Part shown: in pieces, positions 18,701-26,566 of the stretch
Numbering within the stretch: position 1 is the stretch's first letter
Layout: the number at the start of each line of letters is the position of its first letter
Source of the DNA: Clostridia bacterium
GTDB taxonomy: Bacteria; Bacillota; Clostridia; Oscillospirales; CAG-272
Assembly (NCBI GenBank): GCA_017508425.1
Contig: JAFVYZ010000054.1
Location: 1-40,533, forward strand
Direction of reading: 5' to 3'
DNA length: 40,533 nt
The notes under the pieces: model-generated
Told to the model about the DNA's origin: nothing
Seen by the model: the letters and a program-made list of their open reading frames with translations, nothing else
Databases searched by the model: none
Program-made: the position numbers and the translations under genes

Positions 18701-20466
18701 ATAATACGTACATGTTCTGGTCTCGTCACAAGAACAACCAGTTCAATATTTATGGCGGCACCTTTACGGGTAACAAATATTCGGCCGGCTTCTTCTATGC
18801 AAACTCGGCCTCGGGCTCGGGCAGCAATGTGAGAAAGTTCACCATTGTCGGCGGTACCTTCAACAAGGGCCTGCACTGGATTGTGGTTACCTCGCCCACC
18901 AACGTTACGATCGATCGTACCGAAACGACCGTGCCCGTATTCAACGGCTTGTCGGACGGCACCACCTCGAAGTACGGTTCCAAGGTCACGGCTCACGGCA
19001 TTTACTTTACCAATAAGGCCGTCGGCTCCATTGTCGAAATCAAGGCGGGCAACTTCCGCTTGCCCAGTGGTCTTTTGTACACCATGGTACTGTTCCAGGG
19101 CGGTGACCTTACCGTTTACGACGGCGTTGTTATGGAGGGCCCCCACTACATCTTCCAGCTCGGCGGAAATATGAAGTCCACGATCACGATCAAGGGCGGT
19201 ACCTTTATTTCTAACGATGCCGGTTACATCTTTTACTTAGAGGTAAAAACGCGTCAGACAGACCGCACCGCACTGGCGGAGAGTAAGCTTGTGATCGAGG
19301 GTGGTACCTTTAAGGCAAACCAAACCGCAACGGTATTCTATGTAGCTTCTCTCGAGGAACTTTATTCGATCACCGTCAAGGGCGGTACGTTTAGCTCTGC
19401 CGAATCAAGACTTGCATTTGTCACTCTCGACAACGTGTCATCCTTCGTGATTGAAGGCGGTAGCTTTACGACACAGGCTGTGCGTATGTTCCACATCGAC
19501 AGCTGTGTGACCCCGTTCCTTATTAAGGACGGCACCTTTACGCTGCAGGATCGTGAGTCCATCAACAAGGCCGACGACGGTCTGCTTTACCTCGTAGGTA
19601 AGAACCCTGCCGCCATTAAGGTTTCGGGTGGTACGTTTATCGATCAGCGTCTGGGTAGCAATCAGACCTTTGTGAAGATGAACCCCAACGGCGAGTTTGA
19701 CTTTGCGGGTGAATTCAAGATCTACGTGCTTGAAGAGAAGAAGAACTTCTACTATGATAGCAACGACGATGCGAACAGTGTGCCGTTTATGCCTTGGAAA
19801 GAGACCTATCAGGGCCAAGAGTATTTCGTATGCTTTGGCTACTACAACGAGTTCGCTCCCACCATTACGAGCGCACCCGTGATCCGTCCCGTGCTCGGCC
19901 AAGAGGGCTTGACCTTCATGGCGAACGTATCTCCTGAGGTGCAGGAATATCTTGCAACGCTCGGCACGGTCAGCTACGGTACGATCATCTTCCCGACCAA
20001 GTATTTTGAAAACGGCTGGAAAAACGGCACCGACTTCCTTACCGAGCTGAAGGCTTATGCCTCCGCAAACGGATTGAGCGAAAGCACGGTTTACGTGATG
20101 ATCCCTGCCGTCAACGGCCTTGTCACTGAGGAGGATGGCTCGCTTACCATTCGCGCATCGCTCGTGAACATCAAAGAAAAGAACTATACGTTGGATATCT
20201 CCGGCATTGCGTATGCCAAGGTAACGGCTGAGGACGGTACGGAAACGTACTATTACGCATCGCACGTATCCGCGGGTGTATCGAACAACATTCGTGCAGC
20301 TGCAAAGTATGCTCTTTCCGATGTGAACGCGAAGGCGGTGACCGAGGGCAATCGCGTATATTGCTACGCTTCGATCATGAGAAAGAACCAGTTTAGCCGT
20401 TACGATTCGGCCGTGCAGTACAGCATGAGAAAATACTTGGTTGCAAGTGATCGCAAGCCGAAGTAA
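12754..20466 (+). CDS. Giant secreted right-handed beta-helix repeat protein
   Basis: The 2570-residue protein has a signal peptide (KK, hydrophobic stretch, GVSAA cleavage near residue 27) and is almost entirely repeats of the form (I/V)(N/T)(I/V)(S/T/N)GG(T/S)F spaced about 21-25 residues, as in coils of a right-handed parallel beta-helix. At least five larger blocks are visible, four marked by W(I/V)P(L/I) followed by a GG(E/Q)Y-type turn (DNA near 13978, 14929, 16336, 16845) and a divergent one near 18087. The last 200 residues are a different module containing GLTFMANVSPE, YGTIIFPTKY and YYYASHVSAGVSNNIRAAA. I see no LPXTG, S-layer homology or C-terminal membrane segment, so it is either released or held non-covalently. 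The ATG follows AAAAGGAG; it has its own promoter and no operon partners. Adhesion or glycan binding is plausible but unproven. Confidence 0.88.
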   Translation: MKKQLRLVLFVLIIATLALMTVIGVSAATDGADVREDGHYYEVVSSADGATPKYYTTLASAVAAIDADGYTVTVLGDVTEPAATLGKAFAYTISGGQTGATITFSSKTSDALIVATAGKVTLDNVTLACNAGVSSKYVVHINGATEFVLNNVVTSVAVTDNTVYAAKATAFTVSGAKTDISGAAKGFYDPKANVATTVTITDGKITSGGYIFRLSGKLTASLSGGELIGGAGNDMFLTQRYAANSVLDISGATVMPAEGKSVFNLQVAVTVTLGADAKIWANDAAIFAKMNKGGTVAVSGAQIHLKGENGMLYEAGEATGTVTTNSGKIYMHTGAQLPAEALDTVFDWTKLTFVVAGFNGQLELTEAGTYNFASPADVGVLIADAAKKPFESARFEGVTVEVDIDVSSWIPLIINGEGVIVNVTAGEYRLVDGESFATLIAGTLNISGGSFYATNGDAFVPVQGGSLSISGGTFYGTAGVVLLPVTGGSLSISGGTFTDVTHAINATDGAITISGGTFANVTHAIDATGGTIAVTGGSFTLKGFADTATDAAFLKYTGEAAVVIGAADGTTGPSIVLGASAGVTAFAKGIVITKDAVELTVNAGSFVTDGSANVIFDLPATIAKLEIKGGSYTITGAGAVLFSSALDRENCGVTITGGTVTVANGAIIPTFNYIESSALSLVLEGMVQYRITKAGNYTFSRPVEIYDLIKAYFTTSVTISGEEAEWIPLVLDCADAVLTVTGGEYEYDGDFFVVNAGTLNIAGGKFNAMGDNLIVVNGGKLNVTGGEFENILYGVFINGGEVVISGGNFTAGRPSAQLVSVRGNAKLTITPNADGGAEPRLYLPKDEKSFAVRVTSAANGAEINISGGYFGNAGANGTYYTLSLEAAAIANITGGTFVGGHSGCAIQVKGTGAVLNLSGTATMYGFKNIIASGDVTVNVSGGFFNPLTNLSTGKITQAKCRLIEMTSEVAKVNVSGGTFNNFLQAFNFTAPATLTVTGGTFIPRTSHADTEVDAFINCTANALGAVIVIGDEETGAGPVVNLGYVASGNTKYPDSSYTKLFNFLCNNVDLTVYAGEFIAQDAKNEMFVLNKPKALNILGGSFSITGSGTQLISDELLANSKTTLQNITVIVRDGAAFPDISTEVNKTITLVLAGDVKEIEVRTGTHVVRNLDDIYGIIRSIYKEVTIEKPAASGWIPLHINGKDASVTLENVIDNYSGEYFVRVTEGTLIINGGEFSALAGEKLFDVCPYPVVDGEQHVTLTFNGGYYSAVGVSSYILAIAEGVNTSGISMTGANLYVAEFGSAPVQVDFTMTDNTIEVHGLSGITLKQAGEYTIASASDLTALVESALLDSFDSEKLKVEIYTWVPIHLDNKDAILNVTGGQYAGGAPFFFKLSAGTINITGGKFNNSVGDMIQLVGTGTLNINLPTYDTSHGFTSQGSMIYVAGAANSSITIQGGHFVSRLPDTTNDETKAFIFFDDSERSSSGSTLVIEDGHFEATRILRVDATGVEVTIKNGEFVSDYFIDNDLVTERAENANMFAVHGQYSKLSILDGTFDNKDGNYLFVLEYFAEAVIDGGQFNGSGWAQLSDFATLTVNANEDLEKTPVFTDTGALALGDYIIVDKNATLLLNAGTFTAGTSEYFVLTAKQGTVTVNGGTYKGSLFNVCDACVMLLNDGTFTATGKEGALFRFEGAVTATNLTLSKELNFTVEKNAAIIDTTLGAESVKALLANANITVTDYTKIAAYLPSSITFATEADLVSFVKSYLPEGKVTFLLENPVCGVVVYGESNIFVTGGNWTFEGDHLFKFMAPASLTITGGNFSITNGGLIYAANGAVVITIGDKDNAELCPTVSITNGLKALLYVEGAGTAITIYNGNFTANDFPDFNMFTFYTQSATVEIFGGTFTVTKGSHYDEETGTQLLHDTSLFYLERYYVDGVAKTDGKADITIRGGTFSGPRIVFYYYSGGELNIYDGNFVSNAYAYNNTYMFWSRHKNNQFNIYGGTFTGNKYSAGFFYANSASGSGSNVRKFTIVGGTFNKGLHWIVVTSPTNVTIDRTETTVPVFNGLSDGTTSKYGSKVTAHGIYFTNKAVGSIVEIKAGNFRLPSGLLYTMVLFQGGDLTVYDGVVMEGPHYIFQLGGNMKSTITIKGGTFISNDAGYIFYLEVKTRQTDRTALAESKLVIEGGTFKANQTATVFYVASLEELYSITVKGGTFSSAESRLAFVTLDNVSSFVIEGGSFTTQAVRMFHIDSCVTPFLIKDGTFTLQDRESINKADDGLLYLVGKNPAAIKVSGGTFIDQRLGSNQTFVKMNPNGEFDFAGEFKIYVLEEKKNFYYDSNDDANSVPFMPWKETYQGQEYFVCFGYYNEFAPTITSAPVIRPVLGQEGLTFMANVSPEVQEYLATLGTVSYGTIIFPTKYFENGWKNGTDFLTELKAYASANGLSESTVYVMIPAVNGLVTEEDGSLTIRASLVNIKEKNYTLDISGIAYAKVTAEDGTETYYYASHVSAGVSNNIRAAAKYALSDVNAKAVTEGNRVYCYASIMRKNQFSRYDSAVQYSMRKYLVASDRKPK
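14146..14243 (+). repeat. Identical 29-bp direct repeats inside the giant gene
   Basis: A 29-base sequence starting GGTAGCCTGAGCATTTCGGG occurs at 14146-14174 and again, identically, at 14215-14243, 69 bases (23 codons) apart. A further related unit follows 63 bases (21 codons) later at 14296. This shows recent in-frame duplication of beta-helix coils and could allow copy-number change by recombination. Confidence 0.85.
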
Positions 20467-20477
20467 TTTTTCAAAAA

Positions 20478-20503
20478 AAGCAAGGCGGCTTGCCGCCTTG
20501 CTT
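20478..20503 (-). terminator. Second hairpin downstream of nadE, minus-strand terminator
   Basis: AAGCAAGGCGGC and GCCGCCTTGCTT form a 12-bp perfect stem with a 2-base loop. The T-run is on the minus strand side, so it best serves as a terminator for nadE. On the plus strand no T-run follows it. Confidence 0.8.
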
Positions 20504-20509
20504 ACAACA

Positions 20510-20549
20510 AAAAGACCCGACTGCAAGAGCAGTCGGGTCTTTTATTTTT
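20510..20549 (+). terminator. Bidirectional terminator between the giant gene and nadE
   Basis: AAAAGACCCGACTGC, loop AAGA and GCAGTCGGGTCTTTT form a perfect 15-bp stem followed by ATTTTTG on the plus strand; the minus strand also ends in a T-run. It can stop both converging transcripts. Confidence 0.93.
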
Positions 20550-20553
20550 GTAA

Positions 20554-22476
20554 TTATGCCTCGATGTTTTCAATTTCTCGGAGCCACTCGGCAGCATACG
20601 CATCGGAGGGCATTTGCCATCCTCCGCGCGGTGAGAGGGCAACGGTGCCGATCTTGATGCCGTCCGGTACACAGTTGCGTTTAAATTGCTGTGTGAAAAA
20701 GCGTTTGGTGAAGATCGTAAGCCATTTTTTGATGGTGGCCTTGTCAAAGATCGGGTCAAACGCGAGTGCGGCGAGGTCGAAGATCTTTTGCGGGCGATAT
20801 GCGTAACGCACGGTATAAAAGAGGAAAAAGTCGTGCAGGGCATAGGGGCCGACGATATCCTCGGTTCGCTGCGCGATCACACCCTTGGCATCGGGGGGAA
20901 GAAGCTCGGGGCTGATGGGTGTGTCGATAATGCGGTGGAGAACCTCCGAAACGGGGGCAAAGGTGCCGTTTTCCACAAGTGCTTCAATGATAAAGCGAAT
21001 GAGCGTTTTGGGGATATCACAGTTGATGCCGTACATGCTCATGTGGTCTCCATTGTAGGTGCACCAACCGAGAGCCATTTCCGATAGATCTCCGGTGCCG
21101 AGCACGATGCCGCCGCGCTTGTTGGCAAGGTCCATTAGAACCTGTGTGCGCTCGCGCGCCTGGCAATTTTCATAGGTGACGGAGTAATCGCTTGCGTCGT
21201 GGCCGATGTCCTTAAAATGCCCTAAAACAGCATCACGTATCGAGATTTCCATGGCGGTGACGCCAAGTCCGCGCATCAGGGCCCAGGCATTTTGCAGGGT
21301 GGCGTCGCTGGTTCCAAAGCAGGGCATGGTCACGGCGGTCACGTTTTCGCGCGAAAGGCCCAGGCGATCCATGGCGCAAACGGCCACAAGCAGAGCTAAG
21401 GTCGAGTCAAGACCGCCTGAAATACCAATGGTAAGCTTGCCGCCCACAACACCCAAGCGGCGTGCCAGGGCCGATACCTGCATTTCAAAAATATCGGTGC
21501 AACGTGCGTTGCGTTCTTCCTTTCGGTCGGGCACAAAGGGTAAGCGACCCACCTTCAGAAGTGCCCCGTCAGAGGTGGTTGATGCAAAAGGGAGGTTTAC
21601 CGTTTCGACGTTGTCGCAAACGCCGTATCCGCCGGCGCACTCGCGGAAAATGCGATCGTGGCGGCGATCGTGACGAATCTTGCCAAGATCGAGGTCAACG
21701 GTCAAAAGATAATCGCCTTCAACCGTCTTCTCGTTTTCAGCCTCAAGCCTTCCGCCAAGCGCTGCGAGCCCGTGACCCGGGAAGATAAGGTCGGCCGTAG
21801 ATTCGTCCTTCCCGGCGTTAGAAAGCAAATAGGCACATTTGCCGCGTGCCGATTGCTCAAGCACGGCACGGCGGCGTTTTTCGCGCCCTGTAGCCACCTC
21901 GTGTGCGCCGCTGAGGTTGAGGATCACTTCGGCTCCGGCCATGGCAAGAAGGGTCGAAGGGGGCAAGGGAGCAGAGAGATCGTCACCCAACTCGATGCCG
22001 ATGACGGTGCCGTCCTTCGTCTTGAAAAGGAGGTGTGCGTCAACGGGGAAGGTGAAGCATCCGAGCGATTTTAACGCGGTTTTTTGCAGCGTACAGGCAG
22101 GGGAAAAGTGACGGCGCTCCTCGGTCGTTAAAAAGGTTTTGGGAACAGCGCCCACAATTTTTCCGCCCGAGAGGATCACGGCGCAGTTAAAGAGCCTGCC
22201 GTCGATGGAAAGCGGTGCGCCAACGGTAACGAGCATCGTTTCGGGCACGGCCGTGGCGAGGGCGCAAAGAGCCTCCTCGGTGCGCGACAGCAAAAGGTCC
22301 GACTCAAAAAGGTCACCGCAGGTGCAGCCCGTGAGTGAGAGCTCGGGGAAAACGAGCAAGGCGGCCCCTTTTTCTCTGGCTTCGGTGATCCTTTGCTCCA
22401 TTTTTTCGGCGTTAAAGGAAACGTCTGCTACACGGAGGGCGGGGACACAAAGCCCCGCGCGAAGAATATCAGTCAT
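20554..22476 (-). CDS. nadE: Glutamine-type NAD(+) synthetase with inactivated glutaminase site
   Basis: The 640-residue protein has the two domains of glutamine-dependent NAD synthetase, which amidates nicotinic acid adenine dinucleotide. The N-terminal nitrilase-type glutaminase domain (about 1-290) keeps Glu45 (FPELSLTG) and Lys113 (VPKTFL), but the nucleophile motif, normally CEDLW, reads GDDLS: the Cys is Gly164. The loop after Lys113 is also shortened. The synthetase domain (about 325-640) is intact, with the PP-loop SGGLDS (353-358), GTGDLSEMALGWCTY and the PKTLIR region. The start has AAGGAG eight bases upstream and a promoter at 22511-22539. It probably uses free ammonia. Confidence 0.95.
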   Translation of the reverse strand: MTDILRAGLCVPALRVADVSFNAEKMEQRITEAREKGAALLVFPELSLTGCTCGDLFESDLLLSRTEEALCALATAVPETMLVTVGAPLSIDGRLFNCAVILSGGKIVGAVPKTFLTTEERRHFSPACTLQKTALKSLGCFTFPVDAHLLFKTKDGTVIGIELGDDLSAPLPPSTLLAMAGAEVILNLSGAHEVATGREKRRRAVLEQSARGKCAYLLSNAGKDESTADLIFPGHGLAALGGRLEAENEKTVEGDYLLTVDLDLGKIRHDRRHDRIFRECAGGYGVCDNVETVNLPFASTTSDGALLKVGRLPFVPDRKEERNARCTDIFEMQVSALARRLGVVGGKLTIGISGGLDSTLALLVAVCAMDRLGLSRENVTAVTMPCFGTSDATLQNAWALMRGLGVTAMEISIRDAVLGHFKDIGHDASDYSVTYENCQARERTQVLMDLANKRGGIVLGTGDLSEMALGWCTYNGDHMSMYGINCDIPKTLIRFIIEALVENGTFAPVSEVLHRIIDTPISPELLPPDAKGVIAQRTEDIVGPYALHDFFLFYTVRYAYRPQKIFDLAALAFDPIFDKATIKKWLTIFTKRFFTQQFKRNCVPDGIKIGTVALSPRGGWQMPSDAYAAEWLREIENIEA

Positions 22477-22510
22477 CGTTTATTCTCCTTACAGTTTCTA
22501 CTTCTTTTCC

Positions 22511-22539
22511 ATTGTAGCACATTCTTTTTTAAAATTCAA
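22511..22539 (-). promoter_or_regulatory. Sigma-A promoter of nadE
   Basis: On the minus strand TTGAAT and TACAAT are separated by exactly 17 bases, about 35 bases before the nadE start. Confidence 0.8.
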
Positions 22540-22585
22540 TCCCAAGTGTAAAAAATAGAGCGACGTTTCCAAAAAAGTGGCGCGG

Positions 22586-23641
22586 TTATCTTTTGACAAG
22601 ATATTTGCGCATATCGATCGCACAGGCGATAAGAATGATCAAGCCCTTGATGATATATTGCATATTGGCATCGATCCCAAGAAAGGTCAGACCCACAAAG
22701 ATCAGTCTCAACAGCACCACGCCGAGAATGACACCGCTGATCTTACCCGTGCCCCCGACGAAGGATACGCCTCCAATGACGCAAGCGGCGATGGCGTCAA
22801 GCTCGTAATTGAGCCCCGTTGCGGCACTGTTTGATCCGATGCGGGCAGCCTCAATAAAGCCCGTGATGCCATAAAGAATGCCTGCCAGGGTAAAGACCAG
22901 GATGGTGATGCGGCGCACGTTTACGCCCGACACGCTTGCCGCCTCGGGATTGGAGCCGATGGCAAACATGTTTTTACCGAAGGGCGTTTTGTTCCAAACC
23001 ACCCACATCAAAGCCGTAATTCCTACCACGTACCACACGTAATTGGGAATGGGCGTGCCACCGAGCGAAATGATGCTGCCCTTGATGAAATTGGTATAAT
23101 TGGCGGAAAGCCCCGAAATGGACTGCCCGTTGTTGTTGCCCAGGCCGAGAAACAGGAGCAGGGCTCCGTAAAGGATCAGCTGCGTCGAGAGCGTAACGAT
23201 GAAGGGATGCAAATGAAAGGTGGCGGCACTGTATCCGTTGAGGAACCCGGCCAATGCCCCGATCAAAATGACGATTAAAAGAACAAGGGGGATGGGAAGC
23301 GTTTTGAGCGTTGGGAACATTTTTCCGACGTATCCCGTGGCTTGCAAAAGCGCCGCCGAAACGCAGGCGACCAGCCCGACAATGCGGCCGGCCGAAAGGT
23401 CGGTGCCCGAGAGGATGATGGCCCCCGCGATGCCGAGCGCAAGGGGTAAATTGGCGGCTGAAAGTGAGATGATGTTGATGATGGAGGGGAAGGAAAGAAA
23501 ACGTGGATTCATGCAAGCGATCAAGATCACGGCGATGACAAGAAACAGGGACAGGGAATTGTTTAACAACATTTCTCCGAGCCGCACTCGACGTTCCTTG
23601 GGGTCCATATTTTTTATCTTTTCAATGCACTTGATTTTCAT
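22586..23641 (-). CDS. mglC: Galactose/methylgalactoside ABC transporter permease
   Basis: The 351-residue protein is an RbsC/MglC-type permease with about 8-10 membrane helices. Diagnostic segments are ILSGTDLSAGRIVGLVA, GFLNGYSAATFHLHPFIVTL, FAIGSNPEAASVSGVNV and AACVIGGVSFVGGTGK. It forms the channel for sugar import with the MglA ATPase and MglB receptor. The start ATG has AAAGGA eight bases upstream; upstream in-frame codons lie within mglA and are not used. It is the last gene of the minus-strand mglB-mglA-mglC operon, 14 bases after mglA. I see no convincing terminator after it. Confidence 0.95.
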   Translation of the reverse strand: MKIKCIEKIKNMDPKERRVRLGEMLLNNSLSLFLVIAVILIACMNPRFLSFPSIINIISLSAANLPLALGIAGAIILSGTDLSAGRIVGLVACVSAALLQATGYVGKMFPTLKTLPIPLVLLIVILIGALAGFLNGYSAATFHLHPFIVTLSTQLILYGALLLFLGLGNNNGQSISGLSANYTNFIKGSIISLGGTPIPNYVWYVVGITALMWVVWNKTPFGKNMFAIGSNPEAASVSGVNVRRITILVFTLAGILYGITGFIEAARIGSNSAATGLNYELDAIAACVIGGVSFVGGTGKISGVILGVVLLRLIFVGLTFLGIDANMQYIIKGLIILIACAIDMRKYLVKR

Positions 23642-23655
23642 GTTCGTTGTCCTTT

Positions 23656-25173
23656 TCAGGCGTTTTTTGCGGCAAGAGCCAAAATTTCCTCTTGCGTGGC
23701 GGTGGAGGCATTGACTTCGCCCGTCAGAGTCCCGCCCGACATCACAAGAATGCGGTGACAAATACCAAGCAGCTCGGGCAATTCGCTGGAGATCACCAAA
23801 ATCGATTTTCCGCGTGCGGCAAGCTCCTCAATGAGCTGATAGATCTCGTATTTGGCCCCCACGTCAATACCGCGTGTCGGCTCGTCAAGCAAGAAAACAT
23901 CGGGGTCTGTGAGGAGCCAGCGCCCGAAAATGACCTTTTGCTGATTGCCGCCCGAGAGGGTCTGAAGTGGCGTGGCACGGGAGGCGGCTTTGACGGAAAG
24001 GCGCGAGATCAATTCCTCGGTTTTTTTCACCCGTTGGCGGTCATTTATGAAAATTCCGCCCCAAAGGAAGGATTTTAGTGCCGCAACGGTCATGTTTTCG
24101 GTAATGCTCAGGATCCCGAAAATGCCGCTTGAGCGACGCTCCTCGGTCAGGAATGCAAAGCCGTTTCGCTTGGCTGCACCGGGGGTCTTGTTGCCGATCT
24201 CCTTGCCGTGAAGAAAAAGTTTTCCTTTTTCGCGTGCGGAAAGACCGAAAAGGTTTTCAAACAGCTCGCTTCGCCCGGCGCCCGCAAGGCCTGCGAGGCC
24301 AACGATCTCGCCGCGCCGAAGCGAAAAGGAAACGTCATTCACCTTTTGATAGCGCGAGCAAATGCCCTTGACCTCAAAGATCACCTCGCCGGGTGTCGCG
24401 GTCTTCGGGGGAAAGCGGTCCTTCAGCTCACGCCCGACCATAAGGCGAATGATCTCATCCATGGTCAGCTCCGCCGTCGGTGCCGTTTTGACATGCGCAC
24501 CGTCACGCATGACGGTGATCTCATCGGCGATCCGGAAGATCTCCTCCATCTTATGAGAAATATAAATGATGCCGCACCCGCGTGCCTTTAGTGTGTTGAT
24601 CATCGAAAACAAATGCGAGACCTCCCCTTCGGTCAGGGATGACGTGGGCTCGTCCAGTACAATGATTTTCGCACCAAAGGACACGGCCTTTGCGATCTCT
24701 ACCATTTGGCGATCCGCTACGGGCAGTGTGGACATCATGCGGCGCGGATCGATTGAAATGTTAAGATTTTGCAACACGTCCTCGGTTTTTTCAATCATTT
24801 CGCGCTCTTTTATGAAGATTTTGAATCGGGTTTTGTAACGCCCGAGCCACACGTTGTCCATGACACTGCGCGAGAGCGCTTGCGAAAGCTCCTGGTGGAC
24901 CATGGCCACTCCGTGATCGAGCGCCTCGCGTGGATTTCGGAAGCGGACCTGCTTGCCCTCCAAAAAAACACCCCCCTCATCCGGGGCATAAATGCCGAAA
25001 AGGCATTTCATCAGGGTGGATTTTCCGGCCCCGTTTTCGCCCATCAGCGCGTGCACCGTTCCGGCCTTGACGGAAAGAGAGGCGTCGCGCAGAGCCTGCA
25101 CACCGGGAAAGGATTTTCGCATGCCGCGCATCTCCAGCAAAGCGGGGCTGCTTTTTGACCCGTTAGCCGACAT
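23656..25173 (-). CDS. mglA: Galactose/methylgalactoside ABC transporter ATP-binding protein
   Basis: The 505-residue ATPase has two nucleotide-binding domains in one chain, as in MglA/RbsA. The first has Walker A GENGAGKS (45-52) and Walker B (IIVLDEPTSSL). The second has the usual degenerate Walker A (GLAGAGRS), signature LSGGNQQK and Walker B (VFLLDEPTRGIDVG). It energises sugar import. The start at 25173 overlaps the mglB stop by 11 bases and lacks a strong ribosome binding site, indicating coupling; a longer start at 25212 is possible but adds residues unlike the family. Confidence 0.95.
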   Translation of the reverse strand: MSANGSKSSPALLEMRGMRKSFPGVQALRDASLSVKAGTVHALMGENGAGKSTLMKCLFGIYAPDEGGVFLEGKQVRFRNPREALDHGVAMVHQELSQALSRSVMDNVWLGRYKTRFKIFIKEREMIEKTEDVLQNLNISIDPRRMMSTLPVADRQMVEIAKAVSFGAKIIVLDEPTSSLTEGEVSHLFSMINTLKARGCGIIYISHKMEEIFRIADEITVMRDGAHVKTAPTAELTMDEIIRLMVGRELKDRFPPKTATPGEVIFEVKGICSRYQKVNDVSFSLRRGEIVGLAGLAGAGRSELFENLFGLSAREKGKLFLHGKEIGNKTPGAAKRNGFAFLTEERRSSGIFGILSITENMTVAALKSFLWGGIFINDRQRVKKTEELISRLSVKAASRATPLQTLSGGNQQKVIFGRWLLTDPDVFLLDEPTRGIDVGAKYEIYQLIEELAARGKSILVISSELPELLGICHRILVMSGGTLTGEVNASTATQEEILALAAKNA

Positions 25174-26230
25174 ATTTTTCGTAGCGGATTCGCAGCTTTC
25201 GGCTGCCTGCATCGAGTGTAAAATCACTTGTATCGCTCAGGAGGTCACGCTCCGCTAAGGCGTTCTTCGAAAGGTGCAGGAGAGCCCTTGCCATACCTGC
25301 CGCATCCTGCTTGATCGTGCCGCTCATTTGCCCCTTGGCAATGAGATTTTTAGCGGCCTCGGTGGCATCCACGCCGAACACGGGAATGGTGGGACTGTCT
25401 GCGCCCTTGTTGTATCCGACGGCGTTCAAGGCCGAAATGGCCCCCTCGGCCATGCCGTCGTTGTTGGAAATGACCAGCTCGATCATGTTGCCGCCCTCGG
25501 CGTTGTATTCGGTCAAGGCCGTGGTCATATATTCACCGGCAGCCGCCGCCGACCATTGGCCGTTTTTGTCCACAAGATAGCCGTTTTTGTTGGAGGCGTC
25601 GTAAAATTTAAGGGGCTTTTTACCATTGGCCGTCAGCTTTTTGTTGGCCTCCTCTACGCTGTATTTGGTGCGGAAAATGGCCTCGTTGTTGCCCTCCTCG
25701 CCCTTGAAAAGAATATAAGAGATCTCCCCGTCGCCGTTGAGATCGTATTTGTCGTAATTGGCAAGCAAAAATTCACCGATCAGCTCTCCTTGCAGGATCC
25801 CGGCCTCCTCGGCCTTGGTGCCGACAAATGCGCACATATCATAGCTTTTCACCACGTCATCGCTGACCTCTCGGTTAAAGAAAACGAGGGGGACCCCGGC
25901 ATCACGTGCCAAGGCCACGATCTCCTTTGCGGCGTCGTCGGAGCCGGTGTTGACAATGTTGACAAGAATGGCCTTGGCACCCTTGGTCAGCGCAGTGCGG
26001 ATCTGTTCGGTTTGGGTGGTCTGGCTGCCGCCCCCGTCGTAATCCTGATGGGAGATCCCGGCATTGGTCAGCTCCTTGTCAAGGGTCGTGCGGACCGAGG
26101 AAATATAGGTGTCGCTGTAATTATAGTAAAACACGTGTACGTCGGTATTCTTCGCGGCGCCGCATCCTGTAAAAAGCGCAAGGACAAGAAGGAGGATCGC
26201 GGCGAATGCCAAACATCTTTTTTTCATCAT
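25163..26230 (-). CDS. mglB: Galactose/glucose-binding lipoprotein
   Basis: The 355-residue protein is a periplasmic-binding-protein type 1 receptor, made as a lipoprotein: the signal peptide ends in LFTGC, with the Cys at about residue 22. The loop DLNGDGEISYILFKGEEG matches the calcium-binding loop of E. coli MglB (DLNKDGQIQF), supporting galactose/glucose specificity over ribose. SNNDGMAEGAI and PVFGVDATEAA are further family motifs. It is the first gene of the operon. Two adjacent ATG codons (26230 and 26227) are possible, with AGCAGG upstream. No convincing promoter was found in front of it. Confidence 0.92.
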   Translation of the reverse strand: MMKKRCLAFAAILLLVLALFTGCGAAKNTDVHVFYYNYSDTYISSVRTTLDKELTNAGISHQDYDGGGSQTTQTEQIRTALTKGAKAILVNIVNTGSDDAAKEIVALARDAGVPLVFFNREVSDDVVKSYDMCAFVGTKAEEAGILQGELIGEFLLANYDKYDLNGDGEISYILFKGEEGNNEAIFRTKYSVEEANKKLTANGKKPLKFYDASNKNGYLVDKNGQWSAAAAGEYMTTALTEYNAEGGNMIELVISNNDGMAEGAISALNAVGYNKGADSPTIPVFGVDATEAAKNLIAKGQMSGTIKQDAAGMARALLHLSKNALAERDLLSDTSDFTLDAGSRKLRIRYEKYVG

Positions 26231-26527
26231 AAAATACCTGCTTTCGCGTTGTTTTTTTGCGCAAGTTTTGCGCGGTTTGGTGTTATTTTGCCTTGTTTTG
26301 GGTGGGTTTATGAAGGTGGTGAATTGGTAAAGTGTGGAGCGACCCTCAACACGCCTTGTGGCGCGTGCAAGGAAAAAGCCTGCGGAAATATGAATTTTTT
26401 GTAAAAACATTTTGTTTTATGCGGTTTGGCAAGATGTAGAATTTCACGCCTTTAATTTGGCTATCCTGCACAAAATGGAAGGGAAAATGTGTTTGCACCT
26501 CGAATTTGATTTTATAACCAAGCGTCT

Positions 26528-26566
26528 CAAGAGGGTGGTAAATTAAATTTACCTCTTGGCTTTTTT
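26528..26566 (+). other. Terminator-like hairpin in non-coding DNA
   Basis: CAAGAGG and CCTCTTG flank an inner TAAAT/ATTTA pairing and are followed by GCTTTTTT. It has the form of an intrinsic terminator on the plus strand, yet no plus-strand gene lies upstream for over 2 kb. It may end a small RNA starting between about 26400 and 26500, or be part of a repeat element. Confidence 0.45.
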
